From assembly GCF_000719335.1 (NCBI RefSeq), contig NZ_JOGB01000003.1, positions 124,001 to 188,000 of the forward strand: a stretch of 64,000 bases of DNA. The letters run 5' to 3'. Below, one piece after another: positions 1 to 8,003 of this stretch. The notes beneath the pieces are model-generated. The model searched no databases. It was not told the origin of the DNA and was given only the letters and a program-made list of their open reading frames with translations. The position numbers were made by a program, and so were the translations under genes. Source of the DNA: Streptomyces sp. NRRL S-87 (lineage in GTDB: Bacteria > Actinomycetota > Actinomycetes > Streptomycetales > Streptomycetaceae). Positions within the stretch are counted from its first letter, which is position 1. Each line of letters opens with the position of its first letter.

Positions 1-29
1 TGCGGTCCGACGCCGACCTCGCGGGGCCG

Positions 30-1028
30 ATGGCCGATCCGGTCCCCGGCCCTCGCACAGAATCACCGGGGGGCGATGTTTCACGTGAAACATCGATGCC
101 CCCGGTGGACTCCGACACGCCCATCGGCCGTGCCGCCCAGCTGGCGGTGGAGGCCCTCGGGCGGGCTGGCGAAGGCCTCCCGCGGCCCGCGCAGCGCCGC
201 GTCATCGTGGTCGCGAACCAGAAGGGCGGCGTGGGCAAGACCACGACGACCGTGAACCTGGCCGCGTCCTTGGCGCTGCACGGCGCCCGGGTGCTGGTCA
301 TCGACCTCGACCCGCAGGGCAACGCCTCGACGGCACTGGGGATCGACCACCACGCGGAGGTCCCCTCGATCTACGACGTCCTGGTCGAGAGCCGGCCACT
401 GCTGGAGGTCGTCCAGCCGGTTCCGGACGTCGAGGGCCTCTTCTGTGCCCCGGCCACCATCGACCTGGCCGGCGCGGAGATCGAGCTCGTCTCCCTCGTG
501 GCGCGCGAGAGCAGGCTCCAGCGGGCCATCCAGGCGTACGAGCAGCCGCTGGACTACATCCTCATCGACTGCCCGCCCTCGCTGGGCCTCCTGACGGTCA
601 ACGCGATGGTGGCGGGCGCCGAGGTGCTGATCCCCATCCAGTGCGAGTACTACGCGCTGGAGGGTCTGGGCCAGCTCCTGCGGAACGTCGACCTGGTGCG
701 GGCCCACCTCAACCCGTCCCTGCACGTCTCCACGATCCTGCTCACCATGTACGACGGCAGGACGCGGCTGGCCTCCCAGGTGGCCGACGAGGTGCGCAGC
801 CACTTCGGCAACGAGGTGCTGCGCACGAGCATCCCGCGCTCGGTCCGTATCTCGGAGGCCCCGAGCTACGGCCAGACGGTGCTCACCTACGACCCGGGCT
901 CCAGCGGCTCCCTCTCGTACCTGGAAGCGGCGCGCGAGATCGCGCTGCGCGGAGTGGGGATTTCGTACGACGCCCAGCACGCCCACGTGGGCGGCGGAAT
1001 CACCAGCACAGCGGAGGGAATGCAGTGA
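30..1028 (+). CDS. parA: ParA chromosome-partitioning ATPase
   Basis: ParA is the ATPase partner of ParB; it binds DNA nonspecifically and helps segregate and position chromosome origins, notably in sporulating hyphae. The protein (332 aa from this start) has a variable N-terminal tail of about 55 residues. The deviant Walker A motif KGGVGKTT follows near residue 65, then the DLDPQGNAS and DCPPSLG motifs. A perfect parS site lies inside the N-terminal tail and encodes VSRETS. The frame stays open to the window edge, so the start may lie further upstream; ATG 96, just after parS, is another candidate. No strong ribosome-binding site precedes either. parB follows with a 4-nt overlap. Confidence 0.96.
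   Translation: MADPVPGPRTESPGGDVSRETSMPPVDSDTPIGRAAQLAVEALGRAGEGLPRPAQRRVIVVANQKGGVGKTTTTVNLAASLALHGARVLVIDLDPQGNASTALGIDHHAEVPSIYDVLVESRPLLEVVQPVPDVEGLFCAPATIDLAGAEIELVSLVARESRLQRAIQAYEQPLDYILIDCPPSLGLLTVNAMVAGAEVLIPIQCEYYALEGLGQLLRNVDLVRAHLNPSLHVSTILLTMYDGRTRLASQVADEVRSHFGNEVLRTSIPRSVRISEAPSYGQTVLTYDPGSSGSLSYLEAAREIALRGVGISYDAQHAHVGGGITSTAEGMQ
78..91. other. parS site inside parA
   Basis: This is the perfect 14-bp palindrome GTTTCACGTGAAAC, in an extended 20-bp palindrome at 75-94. It is the ParB-binding centromere site known from Streptomyces and Bacillus. It lies in the parA reading frame, where it encodes part of a VSRETS peptide. Confidence 0.96.
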
Positions 1029-2095
1029 GCGAGCGACGTAGAGGTCTCGGGCGGGGGCTCGGCGCTCTGATCCCGGCGGCTCCGCAGGAGACGCCCGGCC
1101 CCGCGCTGGGGGCGGGGTCCACCTCCCCCTCCGCCGTACCCGTGCTGACCACCGACCGCGGGGTGGCCGCGGCCAAGGTGGCGTCCCTGCCGCAGGCCGG
1201 GGTGGCGCCCACCGCCGAGGTGCCGGCCCAGGCCGCGGCCCCGGACGCGGCCGTGGCCGGAGCGACCTTCGCCGAGCTGGAGCTGGACTCCATCACGCCG
1301 AACCCGCGCCAGCCCCGTGAGGTGTTCGACGAGGACGCGCTGGCGGAGCTGGTGACCTCGATCCAGGAGGTCGGCCTGCTCCAGCCCGTCGTGGTGCGGC
1401 AGCTGGGCGCCGAGCGGTACGAGCTCATCATGGGCGAGCGCCGCTGGCGGGCCTGCCGTGAGGCGGGTCTGGCGCGGATCCCGGCGATCATCCGTGCCAC
1501 GGACGACGACAAGCTCCTGCTGGACGCCCTCCTGGAGAACCTCCACCGGGCGCAGCTGAACCCCCTGGAGGAGGCGGCCGCGTACGACCAGCTGCTCCAG
1601 GACTTCAACTGCACCCACGACCAGCTGGCCGACCGGATCGGCCGGTCCCGTCCGCAGGTCTCCAACACCCTCCGCCTGCTGCGGCTGTCTCCGCCGGTGC
1701 AGCGCCGGGTGGCCGCCGGAGTGCTGTCCGCCGGTCACGCACGCGCGCTGCTCTCCGTGGAGGACTCGGAGGAGCAGGACCGGCTGGCGCACCGCATCGT
1801 GGCCGAGGGCCTGTCGGTGCGTGCGGTCGAAGAGATCGTGACGCTGATGGCCAGTGAGCCGAAGAGCTCGGTCAAGCCGAAGGGCCCGCGTGCCGGTGGC
1901 CGCGTCTCCCCGGCGCTGACGGATCTGGCCTCGCGGCTGTCGGACCGCTTCGAGACCCGGGTGAAGGTCGACCTGGGTCAGAAGAAGGGAAAGATCACCG
2001 TCGAGTTCGCGTCGATGGAGGACCTGGAGCGGATCCTGGACACGCTCGCTCCCGGCGAGGGCCCGGTGCTGAACCAGGCCGGCGGCGACCGCTGA
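1025..2095 (+). CDS. parB: ParB chromosome-partitioning protein
   Basis: ParB binds parS sites and spreads to form the segregation complex moved by ParA; in this family it is a CTP-dependent DNA clamp. The 356-aa protein starts at GTG 1025, which overlaps the parA stop (GTGA) and has a GGAGG ribosome-binding site at 1013-1017, so it is translationally coupled to parA. The N-terminus ([15 protein letters not shown]) is the ParA-interacting arginine-rich motif. The conserved GERRWRAC box is near residue 137, the helix-turn-helix around 200-222, and the C-terminal dimerisation domain follows a variable linker. All elements of a functional ParB are present. Confidence 0.97.
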   Translation: MSERRRGLGRGLGALIPAAPQETPGPALGAGSTSPSAVPVLTTDRGVAAAKVASLPQAGVAPTAEVPAQAAAPDAAVAGATFAELELDSITPNPRQPREVFDEDALAELVTSIQEVGLLQPVVVRQLGAERYELIMGERRWRACREAGLARIPAIIRATDDDKLLLDALLENLHRAQLNPLEEAAAYDQLLQDFNCTHDQLADRIGRSRPQVSNTLRLLRLSPPVQRRVAAGVLSAGHARALLSVEDSEEQDRLAHRIVAEGLSVRAVEEIVTLMASEPKSSVKPKGPRAGGRVSPALTDLASRLSDRFETRVKVDLGQKKGKITVEFASMEDLERILDTLAPGEGPVLNQAGGDR

Positions 2096-2113
2096 GCAGC
2101 GCGACGCACGGTG

Positions 2114-2140
2114 AAGGGCGGGCTTCGGCCCGCCCTTTCG
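2114..2140 (+). terminator. Intrinsic terminator after parB
   Basis: A perfect 10-bp GC-rich stem (AAGGGCGGGC with its complement) closes on a TTCG tetraloop and ends in TTTC, 18 nt after the parB stop. It should end the parAB transcript. Confidence 0.88.
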
Positions 2141-2253
2141 CTTTACCGCTACCGGCACTTTGCATTTCCCCGGTATCGGGGCAAACCTCCGGTGGCTACG
2201 ATGCAATTCGGGTATGGCGGTTGAGGCACCTCACGAAAGAGGGGGCGTGAGCC

Positions 2254-2439
2254 ATGCGATCGGTGAGCCGCACCGGCCTGTTGACTGCGGGCCTGGGACT
2301 GGGAGCCGTAGGAGGTTTTGTCGGATCATGGGTCGTCGGCTTGTACCGCTCACGTTGGACAACCTCTCGGATCTTCCCCAGCGCTGCCGGTCCTGCGTTT
2401 TCTGGGAGCTCGACCCGGTCAGCCGCGACGCCGCGATAA
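2254..2439 (+). CDS. Possible small membrane peptide overlapping GNAT gene
   Basis: A 61-codon frame starts at ATG 2254 with a strong purine-rich site (AGAGGGGG) upstream. Its first 33 residues look like a single membrane segment, rich in Leu, Gly and Val and ending WVVGLYRS. The rest overlaps the acetyltransferase gene out of frame and looks unconstrained. It could be a leader peptide that couples translation of the acetyltransferase, or a chance frame. I do not recognise a family. Only the ribosome-binding site and the hydrophobic start support it. Confidence 0.2.
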   Translation: MRSVSRTGLLTAGLGLGAVGGFVGSWVVGLYRSRWTTSRIFPSAAGPAFSGSSTRSAATPR

Positions 2440-2945
2440 AGGCGGGCACGCCGGAACTGGAGAAGGAGGCCTGGATCTCCGCGGTCCTGCTGGAGTGGGG
2501 TTCCTGCGGTCGGGTCTGCTACGTCGACGACGTCCCGGTCGGCTTCGTGCTCTACGCCCCGCCCGCGTACGTGCCGCGCTCGACGGCCTTCCCGACGAGT
2601 CCCGTCTCCCCGGACGCCGTCCAGCTGATGACGGGCCGGATCACCCCCGGGTACCAGGGGCAGGGTCTGGGGCGGGTGATGGTGCAGACGGTGGCCAAGG
2701 ACCTGCTGCGTCGGGGGTTCAAGGCGATCGAGGCCTTCGGCGACGCGCGCTGGGAGGCGCCCGCCTGTCTGCTGCCGGCCGACCACCTGCTCGCGGTGGG
2801 CTTCAAGACCGTCCGCCCCCATCCGGTGCACCCACGGCTTCGGCTGGAGCTGCGCTCCACGCTGTCGTGGAAGGAAGACGTGGAGATGGCCATCGACCGG
2901 CTGCTCGGCGCGGTGCAGAAGGAGCCCGTGCTGCGCCCGACCTGA
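2328..2945 (+). CDS. GNAT-family N-acetyltransferase
   Basis: This 205-aa protein has the GNAT acetyl-CoA pyrophosphate-binding loop in ITPGYQGQGLGRVMVQ, followed by the helix AKDLLRRGFKAIEAFG. The acceptor substrate is unknown. The start MGRRLVPLTLDNL is chosen because the family begins this way; a GGAGG at 2311-2315 lies rather far upstream. It sits between parB and the convergent trxA gene, and from memory an acetyltransferase of this type holds this position in other Streptomyces. A bidirectional terminator follows. The function in relation to segregation or redox is unknown. Confidence 0.86.
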   Translation: MGRRLVPLTLDNLSDLPQRCRSCVFWELDPVSRDAAIKAGTPELEKEAWISAVLLEWGSCGRVCYVDDVPVGFVLYAPPAYVPRSTAFPTSPVSPDAVQLMTGRITPGYQGQGLGRVMVQTVAKDLLRRGFKAIEAFGDARWEAPACLLPADHLLAVGFKTVRPHPVHPRLRLELRSTLSWKEDVEMAIDRLLGAVQKEPVLRPT

Positions 2946-2965
2946 GGCCGGTCCCCGGAGCAACG

Positions 2966-2998
2966 CGAAGGGGCCGCCCCGACCGGGCGGCCCCTTCG
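2966..2998. terminator. Bidirectional terminator between GNAT gene and trxA
   Basis: A 14-bp perfect stem (CGAAGGGGCCGCCC with its complement) and a short loop lie between the convergent acetyltransferase and thioredoxin genes. The A/T-flanked ends fit termination from both sides. Confidence 0.85.
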
Positions 2999-3000
2999 GT

Positions 3001-3031
3001 GTTTCACGTGAAACGTCGTTTCACGTGAAAC
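3001..3031. other. Tandem pair of parS sites
   Basis: Two perfect GTTTCACGTGAAAC sites, at 3001-3014 and 3018-3031, are separated by only 3 bp. The second lies in a 22-bp palindrome at 3014-3035. The pair is in the convergent intergenic region between the terminator and the trxA stop. Confidence 0.96.
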
Positions 3032-3037
3032 GACGCG

Positions 3038-3373
3038 TCAGGCCTTGGCCGTGACGAAGCCCTCGAGGTCGCGCAGGATCGCGGCCTTCGGCTTGGCGCC
3101 GACGATCGTCTTGACGACCTCGCCGCCCTGGTACACGTTCAGCGTCGGGATGGACATGACGCCGTACTTGGCGGCCGTGGCCGGGTTCTCGTCGATGTTG
3201 AGCTTGACGACCTCGATCTCGTCGCCGTGCTCCTTCGCGATGGCCTCCAGCGACGGAGCGATCTGACGGCACGGGCCGCACCAGGCCGCCCAGAAGTCCA
3301 CGAGGACGGGCTTGCCGCTCTTGAGGACCTCTTCGTCGAAGTTCGCGTCGGTCACGTTCTTCAGGTCGGCCAC
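3038..3373 (-). CDS. trxA: Thioredoxin
   Basis: Thioredoxin is the small cytoplasmic dithiol reductant that is recycled by thioredoxin reductase with NADPH. The 111-aa protein has the full thioredoxin fold and the active site WCGPC with Cys32 and Cys35. The cis-proline loop MSIPTL is intact. It is the second gene of a trxB-trxA operon, 41 nt after trxB. Expression is expected from the SigR-type promoter upstream of trxB. Confidence 0.97.
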   Translation of the reverse strand: MADLKNVTDANFDEEVLKSGKPVLVDFWAAWCGPCRQIAPSLEAIAKEHGDEIEVVKLNIDENPATAAKYGVMSIPTLNVYQGGEVVKTIVGAKPKAAILRDLEGFVTAKA

Positions 3374-3414
3374 AGCGGCCTCCTTCTTCTGCAGGTGGGG
3401 TGTGGGAAAACGGG

Positions 3415-4374
3415 TCAGACGGTCGCGGCCGCGTGCTCCGTGTCGGAGAGGGCCGCGAGGAAGCGCTCCGCGTCGAGGGCGGCGGAGCAGCCGGTACCGG
3501 CGGCCGTGATGGCCTGGCGGTAGGTGTGGTCCACGACGTCGCCGGCGCCGAAGACACCGGTGACGTTGGTCCGGGTGGAGGGGGCGTCCACCTTCAGGTA
3601 GCCCTCCGCGTCCAGGTCCAACTGGCCCTTGAAGAGCTCGGTGCGCGGGTCGTGGCCGACGGCGATGAAGAGGCCCGTGACGGGGAGCTCCGAGGTCTCA
3701 CCGGTCTTGGTGTTGCGCAGGGTCAGACCGGAGAGCTTCTGCTCACCGTGGATCTCGGCGACCTCGCTGTCCCAGGCGAACTTGATCTTCGGGTCGGCGA
3801 AGGCGCGCTCCTGCATCGCCTTGGAGGCCCGCAGGCTGTCGCGGCGGTGGACGATCGTGACCGACTTGGCGAAGCGCGAGAGGAAGGTCGCCTCCTCCAT
3901 GGCCGTGTCGCCGCCGCCGACGACGGCGATGTCCTGGTCCTTGAAGAAGAAGCCGTCGCAGGTGGCGCACCACGAGACGCCGCGGCCGGACAGGGCGTCC
4001 TCGTTGGGCAGGCCGAGCTTGCGGTGCTGGGAGCCGGTGGTCACGATCACGGCCTTGGCGCGGTGCACGGTGCCTGCGGTGTCCGTCACGGTCTTGATCT
4101 CACCGGACAGGTCGACGGCGACGACGTCGTCCGGGACGAGCTCGGCGCCGAAGCGCTCCGCCTGGGCCCGCATGTTGTCCATGAGGTCGGGGCCCATGAT
4201 GCCGTCGCGGAAGCCGGGGAAGTTCTCCACCTCGGTGGTGTTCATGAGCGCGCCACCGGCGGTGACGGCACCCTCGAAGACCAGGGGCTTGAGCGATGCG
4301 CGCGCCGTGTACAGGGCGGCGGTGTAGCCGGCCGGCCCAGAGCCGATGATGATCACGTTACGAACGTCGCTCAC
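3415..4374 (-). CDS. trxB: Thioredoxin reductase
   Basis: This FAD flavoenzyme transfers electrons from NADPH to thioredoxin. The 319-aa protein has the FAD-binding GSGPAG motif at residues 11-16 and the redox-active CATC near residue 137. It also has the NADPH-binding [10 protein letters not shown] motif and a C-terminal FAD-binding GAGDV motif. Length and order match bacterial TrxB. The start is GTG with GAGGAAAG upstream. It leads the trxB-trxA operon and has a SigR-type promoter 66 nt before the start. Confidence 0.97.
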   Translation of the reverse strand: MSDVRNVIIIGSGPAGYTAALYTARASLKPLVFEGAVTAGGALMNTTEVENFPGFRDGIMGPDLMDNMRAQAERFGAELVPDDVVAVDLSGEIKTVTDTAGTVHRAKAVIVTTGSQHRKLGLPNEDALSGRGVSWCATCDGFFFKDQDIAVVGGGDTAMEEATFLSRFAKSVTIVHRRDSLRASKAMQERAFADPKIKFAWDSEVAEIHGEQKLSGLTLRNTKTGETSELPVTGLFIAVGHDPRTELFKGQLDLDAEGYLKVDAPSTRTNVTGVFGAGDVVDHTYRQAITAAGTGCSAALDAERFLAALSDTEHAAATV

Positions 4375-4439
4375 GGGTACTTTCCTCGTTTCTGCGGACT
4401 GCCTGCTGACAACCGGGGGCCGGTGGCCTCACCCCACCC

Positions 4440-4466
4440 AACGGATCCTATGGCGCCCGCATTCCC
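4440..4466 (-). promoter_or_regulatory. SigR-type promoter of trxB-trxA
   Basis: Read on the minus strand, a GGGAAT -35 element (4466-4461) is followed by exactly 18 bp and a GTT -10 element (4442-4440). This is the SigR (disulfide-stress sigma factor) consensus GGAAT-N18-GTT. SigR control of trxBA is established in S. coelicolor. The predicted transcript start is near 4433. Confidence 0.85.
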
Positions 4467-4468
4467 GG

Positions 4469-4512
4469 CCCGTCACCCGCGAGGTCCGGGCCCGTCACCC
4501 GCGAGGTCCGGG
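4469..4512. repeat. 22-bp direct repeat, two copies
   Basis: A 22-bp unit beginning CCCGTCACCC and ending GGTCCGGG is repeated exactly at 4469-4490 and 4491-4512. A partial degenerate third copy enters the end of the anti-sigma gene. It fills the space between the anti-sigma gene stop and the trxB promoter. No function is evident. Confidence 0.85.
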
Positions 4513-4516
4513 CCGG

Positions 4517-5458
4517 TCAGCCGCGCGGGTAGGTCCCGGACAGCAGGACCGTTCCTCGTCCCGTCGGATCGGAGCTCTCGCACGCGGCGTCGACCACGTA
4601 GGCGTCGGCCCGGCCGGCGTCGCCCTTGTGCGGGAGCACGACCAGGTAGGCGTCCCGGCCTTCGAAGATCCCTCGTTCGGCGGCCAGTGGGGCCTCCGTG
4701 CGGCCGGTGCCGCCCTTCACGCAGGCGGGCACGGTGACGCCGGTGAGGCGCCCGGTCGCCGTCTGCGGGGACGCCTCGCTGCTGTAGGTGTCCGCGCCGG
4801 GCATGTCCGCGGGGGGCTTGGCGCTCTTGGCCGAGGCCTCCGGGCCGTCGCCGAGGAGGCGCTGGACGTCGCCCCCCAGGCCGGCGGCCGTGAACGCCGC
4901 GGCGCTGGTTGCCGTGTCCGAGGCCCGGTTGCTGCCCGCCTCGTCGTTGCCGTTCACCGTGAGCGTCTGGACGAGGAGGATGGTCACGGCGAAGGCGGCG
5001 GCCGCGCCCACGGCGGTGAGGACGCCCAGCCTGCGGCGGCTTCGGGTCCGGCCGGGCCCGGTGCCGCCCTGGGGGCGGCCGGCGGGGCGGGCGGAACGCG
5101 GGGTCCTGGGCCGGGAGAGTGATGTTTCACGTGAAACATCGGCCGTGGTCGCGGCGCTCGTCTCCGCGGCGGCCCGCTCCGGTGCGGGAGCCTCGGGCGA
5201 GGTCGCGTTCAGCAGGGCCTCCGCCGCGAGGGCGGCGTCGATGCGCCCGGCGATGTCGGAGGGCATGCGCTGCGGGCCGGGCAACGTGCCGAGGAGCCCG
5301 CGGATCTCGTCCAACGACGCCCTCACGTCGGCGCACAGGGGGCACTCGGCCAGATGGGTGCGCACCTCGGCGGTACGCGCCGGGGAGAGGAGGCCTTCGG
5401 TGAGATCGGAGATCTCCGAGACATCCGGGTGCCGGATCGTGCCGGTCGTGGAAGTCAC
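4517..5458 (-). CDS. Zinc-finger anti-sigma factor, likely partner of SigM
   Basis: This 313-aa membrane protein probably binds and inactivates the ECF sigma factor encoded just upstream. Its N-terminal domain has the ZAS signature HxxxCxxC (His35, Cys39, Cys42), with an upstream His10 as the usual additional ligand. One transmembrane helix lies near residues 142-160, and a Ser/Ala-rich domain should face outside. The start is GTG 5458, overlapping the sigma stop by 4 nt, so the two are translationally coupled. The linker contains a parS site encoding VSRETS. The position matches the anti-sigma gene beside sigM in Mycobacterium. The inducing signal cannot be read from the sequence. Confidence 0.85.
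   Translation of the reverse strand: MTSTTGTIRHPDVSEISDLTEGLLSPARTAEVRTHLAECPLCADVRASLDEIRGLLGTLPGPQRMPSDIAGRIDAALAAEALLNATSPEAPAPERAAAETSAATTADVSRETSLSRPRTPRSARPAGRPQGGTGPGRTRSRRRLGVLTAVGAAAAFAVTILLVQTLTVNGNDEAGSNRASDTATSAAAFTAAGLGGDVQRLLGDGPEASAKSAKPPADMPGADTYSSEASPQTATGRLTGVTVPACVKGGTGRTEAPLAAERGIFEGRDAYLVVLPHKGDAGRADAYVVDAACESSDPTGRGTVLLSGTYPRG
5124..5137. other. parS site inside the anti-sigma gene
   Basis: A perfect GTTTCACGTGAAAC lies within a 20-bp palindrome (5121-5140). It sits in the coding sequence of the anti-sigma linker, at about residues 107-112, where it encodes VSRETS. Confidence 0.96.
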
Positions 5459-6120
5459 GCTCGCCCACCTCCGCCCTTCACCGCATCGGGGTCCCTGGAT
5501 TCTGCTGCTGGTGGGACGGCTGTCCCCTGCGACCGGTTCCTTCCCCGGTCCACCTCGGTGTTATCCCCGGGATCCCCGCGCAGATGAGTGAGCATCGGGA
5601 GGAGTTTCGCCCGGCCGCGGGCGCACCGGCTCTTCACGGTACCCGTGGGCACGTCGAGGATCTTGGCGACCTCGGCGACGGGGTAGCCCTGCATGTCGAC
5701 GAGCACCAGGGCGGCCCGCTGCTCGGTCGGCAGGGTGCGCAGCGCCGCCAGCAGCTCGCGGTGCAGGTCCTGCCGCTCCGCGGGCGCCTCGGCGGACTCG
5801 TGGGGCTCCAGCAGCCGCTCGAAGTCCTCCGGGTCGTCGACGGCCGAGGTCCGCCGTGAGGCGGCCTTGCGGGCCCGGTCCAGGCAGGCGTTCACCGTGA
5901 TGCGGTGCAGCCAGGTCGTGACGGCGGACTGGCCCCGGAAGGTGTGGGCGGCCCGGTAGGCCGACACGAGCGCGTCCTGGACCGCGTCCGCCGCCTCCTC
6001 GCGGTCCCCGAGGGTGCGCAGGGCCACGGCCCACAGCCGGTCGCGGTGGCGCCGGACGAGCTCACCGAACGCGTCGGGGTCGCCCGCGACGTGCCGTGCC
6101 AGGAGTTCCTGGTCGGTCAT
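5455..6120 (-). CDS. sigM: ECF RNA polymerase sigma factor SigM
   Basis: This 221-aa extracytoplasmic-function sigma factor has region 2 (DALVSAYRAAHTFRGQ, TTWLHRITVNACLDRARK) and region 4 (LPTEQRAALVLVDMQGYP, then the helix-turn-helix VAEVAKILDVPTGTVKSR). It directs transcription of an envelope or stress regulon. The chosen ATG at 6120 gives MTDQELLARHV; a TTG some 24 nt upstream, with a GGGGAGGGG site, is an alternative. It lies between the pseudokinase gene (50 nt upstream) and the anti-sigma gene, which it overlaps. The sigM name rests on synteny with the Mycobacterium sigM locus. Confidence 0.9.
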   Translation of the reverse strand: MTDQELLARHVAGDPDAFGELVRRHRDRLWAVALRTLGDREEAADAVQDALVSAYRAAHTFRGQSAVTTWLHRITVNACLDRARKAASRRTSAVDDPEDFERLLEPHESAEAPAERQDLHRELLAALRTLPTEQRAALVLVDMQGYPVAEVAKILDVPTGTVKSRCARGRAKLLPMLTHLRGDPGDNTEVDRGRNRSQGTAVPPAAESRDPDAVKGGGGRA

Positions 6121-6170
6121 CCCCCCGGGTGCGTCAGCGTCCAACGGTGAGCCCCTCCCCTGCTGTCCGG

Positions 6171-7886
6171 TCAGCCGGTGAATTTCACGTTCGTGATGCC
6201 CTGCTTGTATCCGGCGCGGCTGAACTCGTCCCGCCCGGACTTGGGCATCTCGGTGAGCCACAGGACCACGTAGCGGGTCTTCACGGGCTTCTTGGCCGTG
6301 AGGACCAGATTGTTGCTCTGCGTGGTTCCCGAGGCGATCCGCTTCATGTCGGTCACCTTGGTGGACGAGCCCATCGAGTCGGCGGCGTAGATCGCGGCCG
6401 TGGTGTGGTCGCCCGCGTCGCGGAGGCTTATCGCGGCAGCGCTGACCTCGTGCTCGGAACCGAGGTCGAACACGAGGCCGACGCCGTCCTTGATGAGCAG
6501 CTTGGGGCCCTGGTCGAAGCTCTTCGAGCGCCAGTAGGTGGAGGAGTCGCCGTCGTAGGCCTGCGGGACGCCGTCGAGGTTCTGCGGGACGCCGTCCGGG
6601 TAGTACTCGGCCGCGTCCTTGATCGACAGCACCACCGGGGTCTTCTTCTTCGGCGGCGGGGCCTCGTTGCCCTCGGAGGTCTGCGACTGGTTGGTGTCGC
6701 TGCCCGAGTCGCGCAGCAGGGTGTCGGCCAGCTGCCAGCTGCCCAGCCCCAGGGCGGCGATCAGCAGGGCGGCCACGCCCCACTTGAGAGCCCGGCCGGT
6801 ACGGCTCTGCAGCGGCGCCGGGAGCGGCGGTGCCACGAGGGTCGGCGGAGCCGCGGCGCCGGGGATCGCGCTGGGGCGCCCGTACGTGCCCTGCTGGTAG
6901 GTGGTGTGCTGGTACTCGGCGGGGGCCGGGAAGACGGGCTCCGGCGGGCGGATGCGCGGCATCGCGGAGACGGCCTTGGCGAGTTCCTCGGGCGTCGTGC
7001 AGGGCGGCTCCTGGCGCGACGCGGTGGCCCCGTCGTTTGCGAGGGCGCGCATCGCGATCTCGGAGAGGCCGCGGTGGACGCCCGCGCGGACCTGGTCCGG
7101 CGGGAGCAGCCCGACGCCCTTGGGCAGGCCGGACAGGCCGTAGGCGTCGTTCTCGTACGGCCAGCGCCGGGTGAGGGCGGCGTACAGGAGCGCGCCGATC
7201 GCCTCGGTGTCGGAGCGCTGCGGGGTGTCGCTGGTGATGCCGCGCAGCGCGGCGTTCACGGCCAGGCCGCGGATGCGGTACTGGCCCGTGGAAGTGCGGA
7301 GTATGGCGCTCGGCGTCAGCCGCAGGTGGGCCAGTCCCTCGCGGTGCGCGGCGGCCATGGCCTGCGCGACCTGGTGGACGAGCTGGTAGGCCTCGTGCGC
7401 CTCCAGCGGGCCGGCCGCCAGCAGCGCGGTCAGCTCGGTCGCGTCCGGGAGCCATTCGTGGACCACGTAGACGAGGTCGTTCTCCTCGACGGCGTCGAGG
7501 ACCTGGACGAAGCGGGGGTCGCCGAGCAGGGCGGCGGAGCGCGCGGCGGCGAGCACGGACCGCGCCCGCGGGTGATCGGCGGGCAGCAGGTGGACGCCCA
7601 CGGCGCGCCGGAGCTTCTCGTCCATCGCACGCCACGAACTGAATCCGTCCAGACGGGTGACGCACTCCTCGAGGCGGTAGCGTCTGGCGAGCTTGTGGCC
7701 GCTGTGCAGGTCGGGAGCGGAGGACCGGCCGCGGTCGGCCTCCGGGTCGGTCGTGGACGTGTTCGTCGGCCTGGATTCCTGGGTCTGTGCCGCCCCGTCG
7801 GCCGTGGCTTTCCCCGCCTTGGCGGTCAGCGGCTCGTCACCGCTGTTGTCGGCCACGTCGACGGCAGCCGTGCTACGTTCCGCCAC
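6171..7886 (-). CDS. Membrane-anchored pseudokinase, MurJ-associated
   Basis: This protein (571 aa from GTG 7886, which has GGGGAGG upstream) has a Ser/Thr kinase-like domain at about residues 50-310. It lacks catalytic residues: the ATP lysine is replaced (VGVHLL), the HRD loop reads HLRLTP, and no DFG is visible. A Pro-rich linker and one membrane helix (WGVAALLIAALGLGSWQLA) follow, then an outside domain resembling discoidin-type sugar-binding folds. In M. tuberculosis the same modules are fused to MviN/MurJ, where the phosphorylated pseudokinase recruits FhaA. Here they are a separate gene beside murJ, so a regulatory role in lipid II export is inferred. Starts at 7955 or 7940 are open but lack a ribosome-binding site. 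Confidence 0.86.
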   Translation of the reverse strand: MAERSTAAVDVADNSGDEPLTAKAGKATADGAAQTQESRPTNTSTTDPEADRGRSSAPDLHSGHKLARRYRLEECVTRLDGFSSWRAMDEKLRRAVGVHLLPADHPRARSVLAAARSAALLGDPRFVQVLDAVEENDLVYVVHEWLPDATELTALLAAGPLEAHEAYQLVHQVAQAMAAAHREGLAHLRLTPSAILRTSTGQYRIRGLAVNAALRGITSDTPQRSDTEAIGALLYAALTRRWPYENDAYGLSGLPKGVGLLPPDQVRAGVHRGLSEIAMRALANDGATASRQEPPCTTPEELAKAVSAMPRIRPPEPVFPAPAEYQHTTYQQGTYGRPSAIPGAAAPPTLVAPPLPAPLQSRTGRALKWGVAALLIAALGLGSWQLADTLLRDSGSDTNQSQTSEGNEAPPPKKKTPVVLSIKDAAEYYPDGVPQNLDGVPQAYDGDSSTYWRSKSFDQGPKLLIKDGVGLVFDLGSEHEVSAAAISLRDAGDHTTAAIYAADSMGSSTKVTDMKRIASGTTQSNNLVLTAKKPVKTRYVVLWLTEMPKSGRDEFSRAGYKQGITNVKFTG

Positions 7887-8003
7887 CGTCGTTCCTGCCT
7901 CCCCATCCGTTGCGCGCTGTCGGCCAGTCTGCAAAGCCATGCCAATTGTGCCCACAGTCCGCCGCTGTGCACGACACGCGGAAACTGCGGATGGTTGTGC
8001 GGG

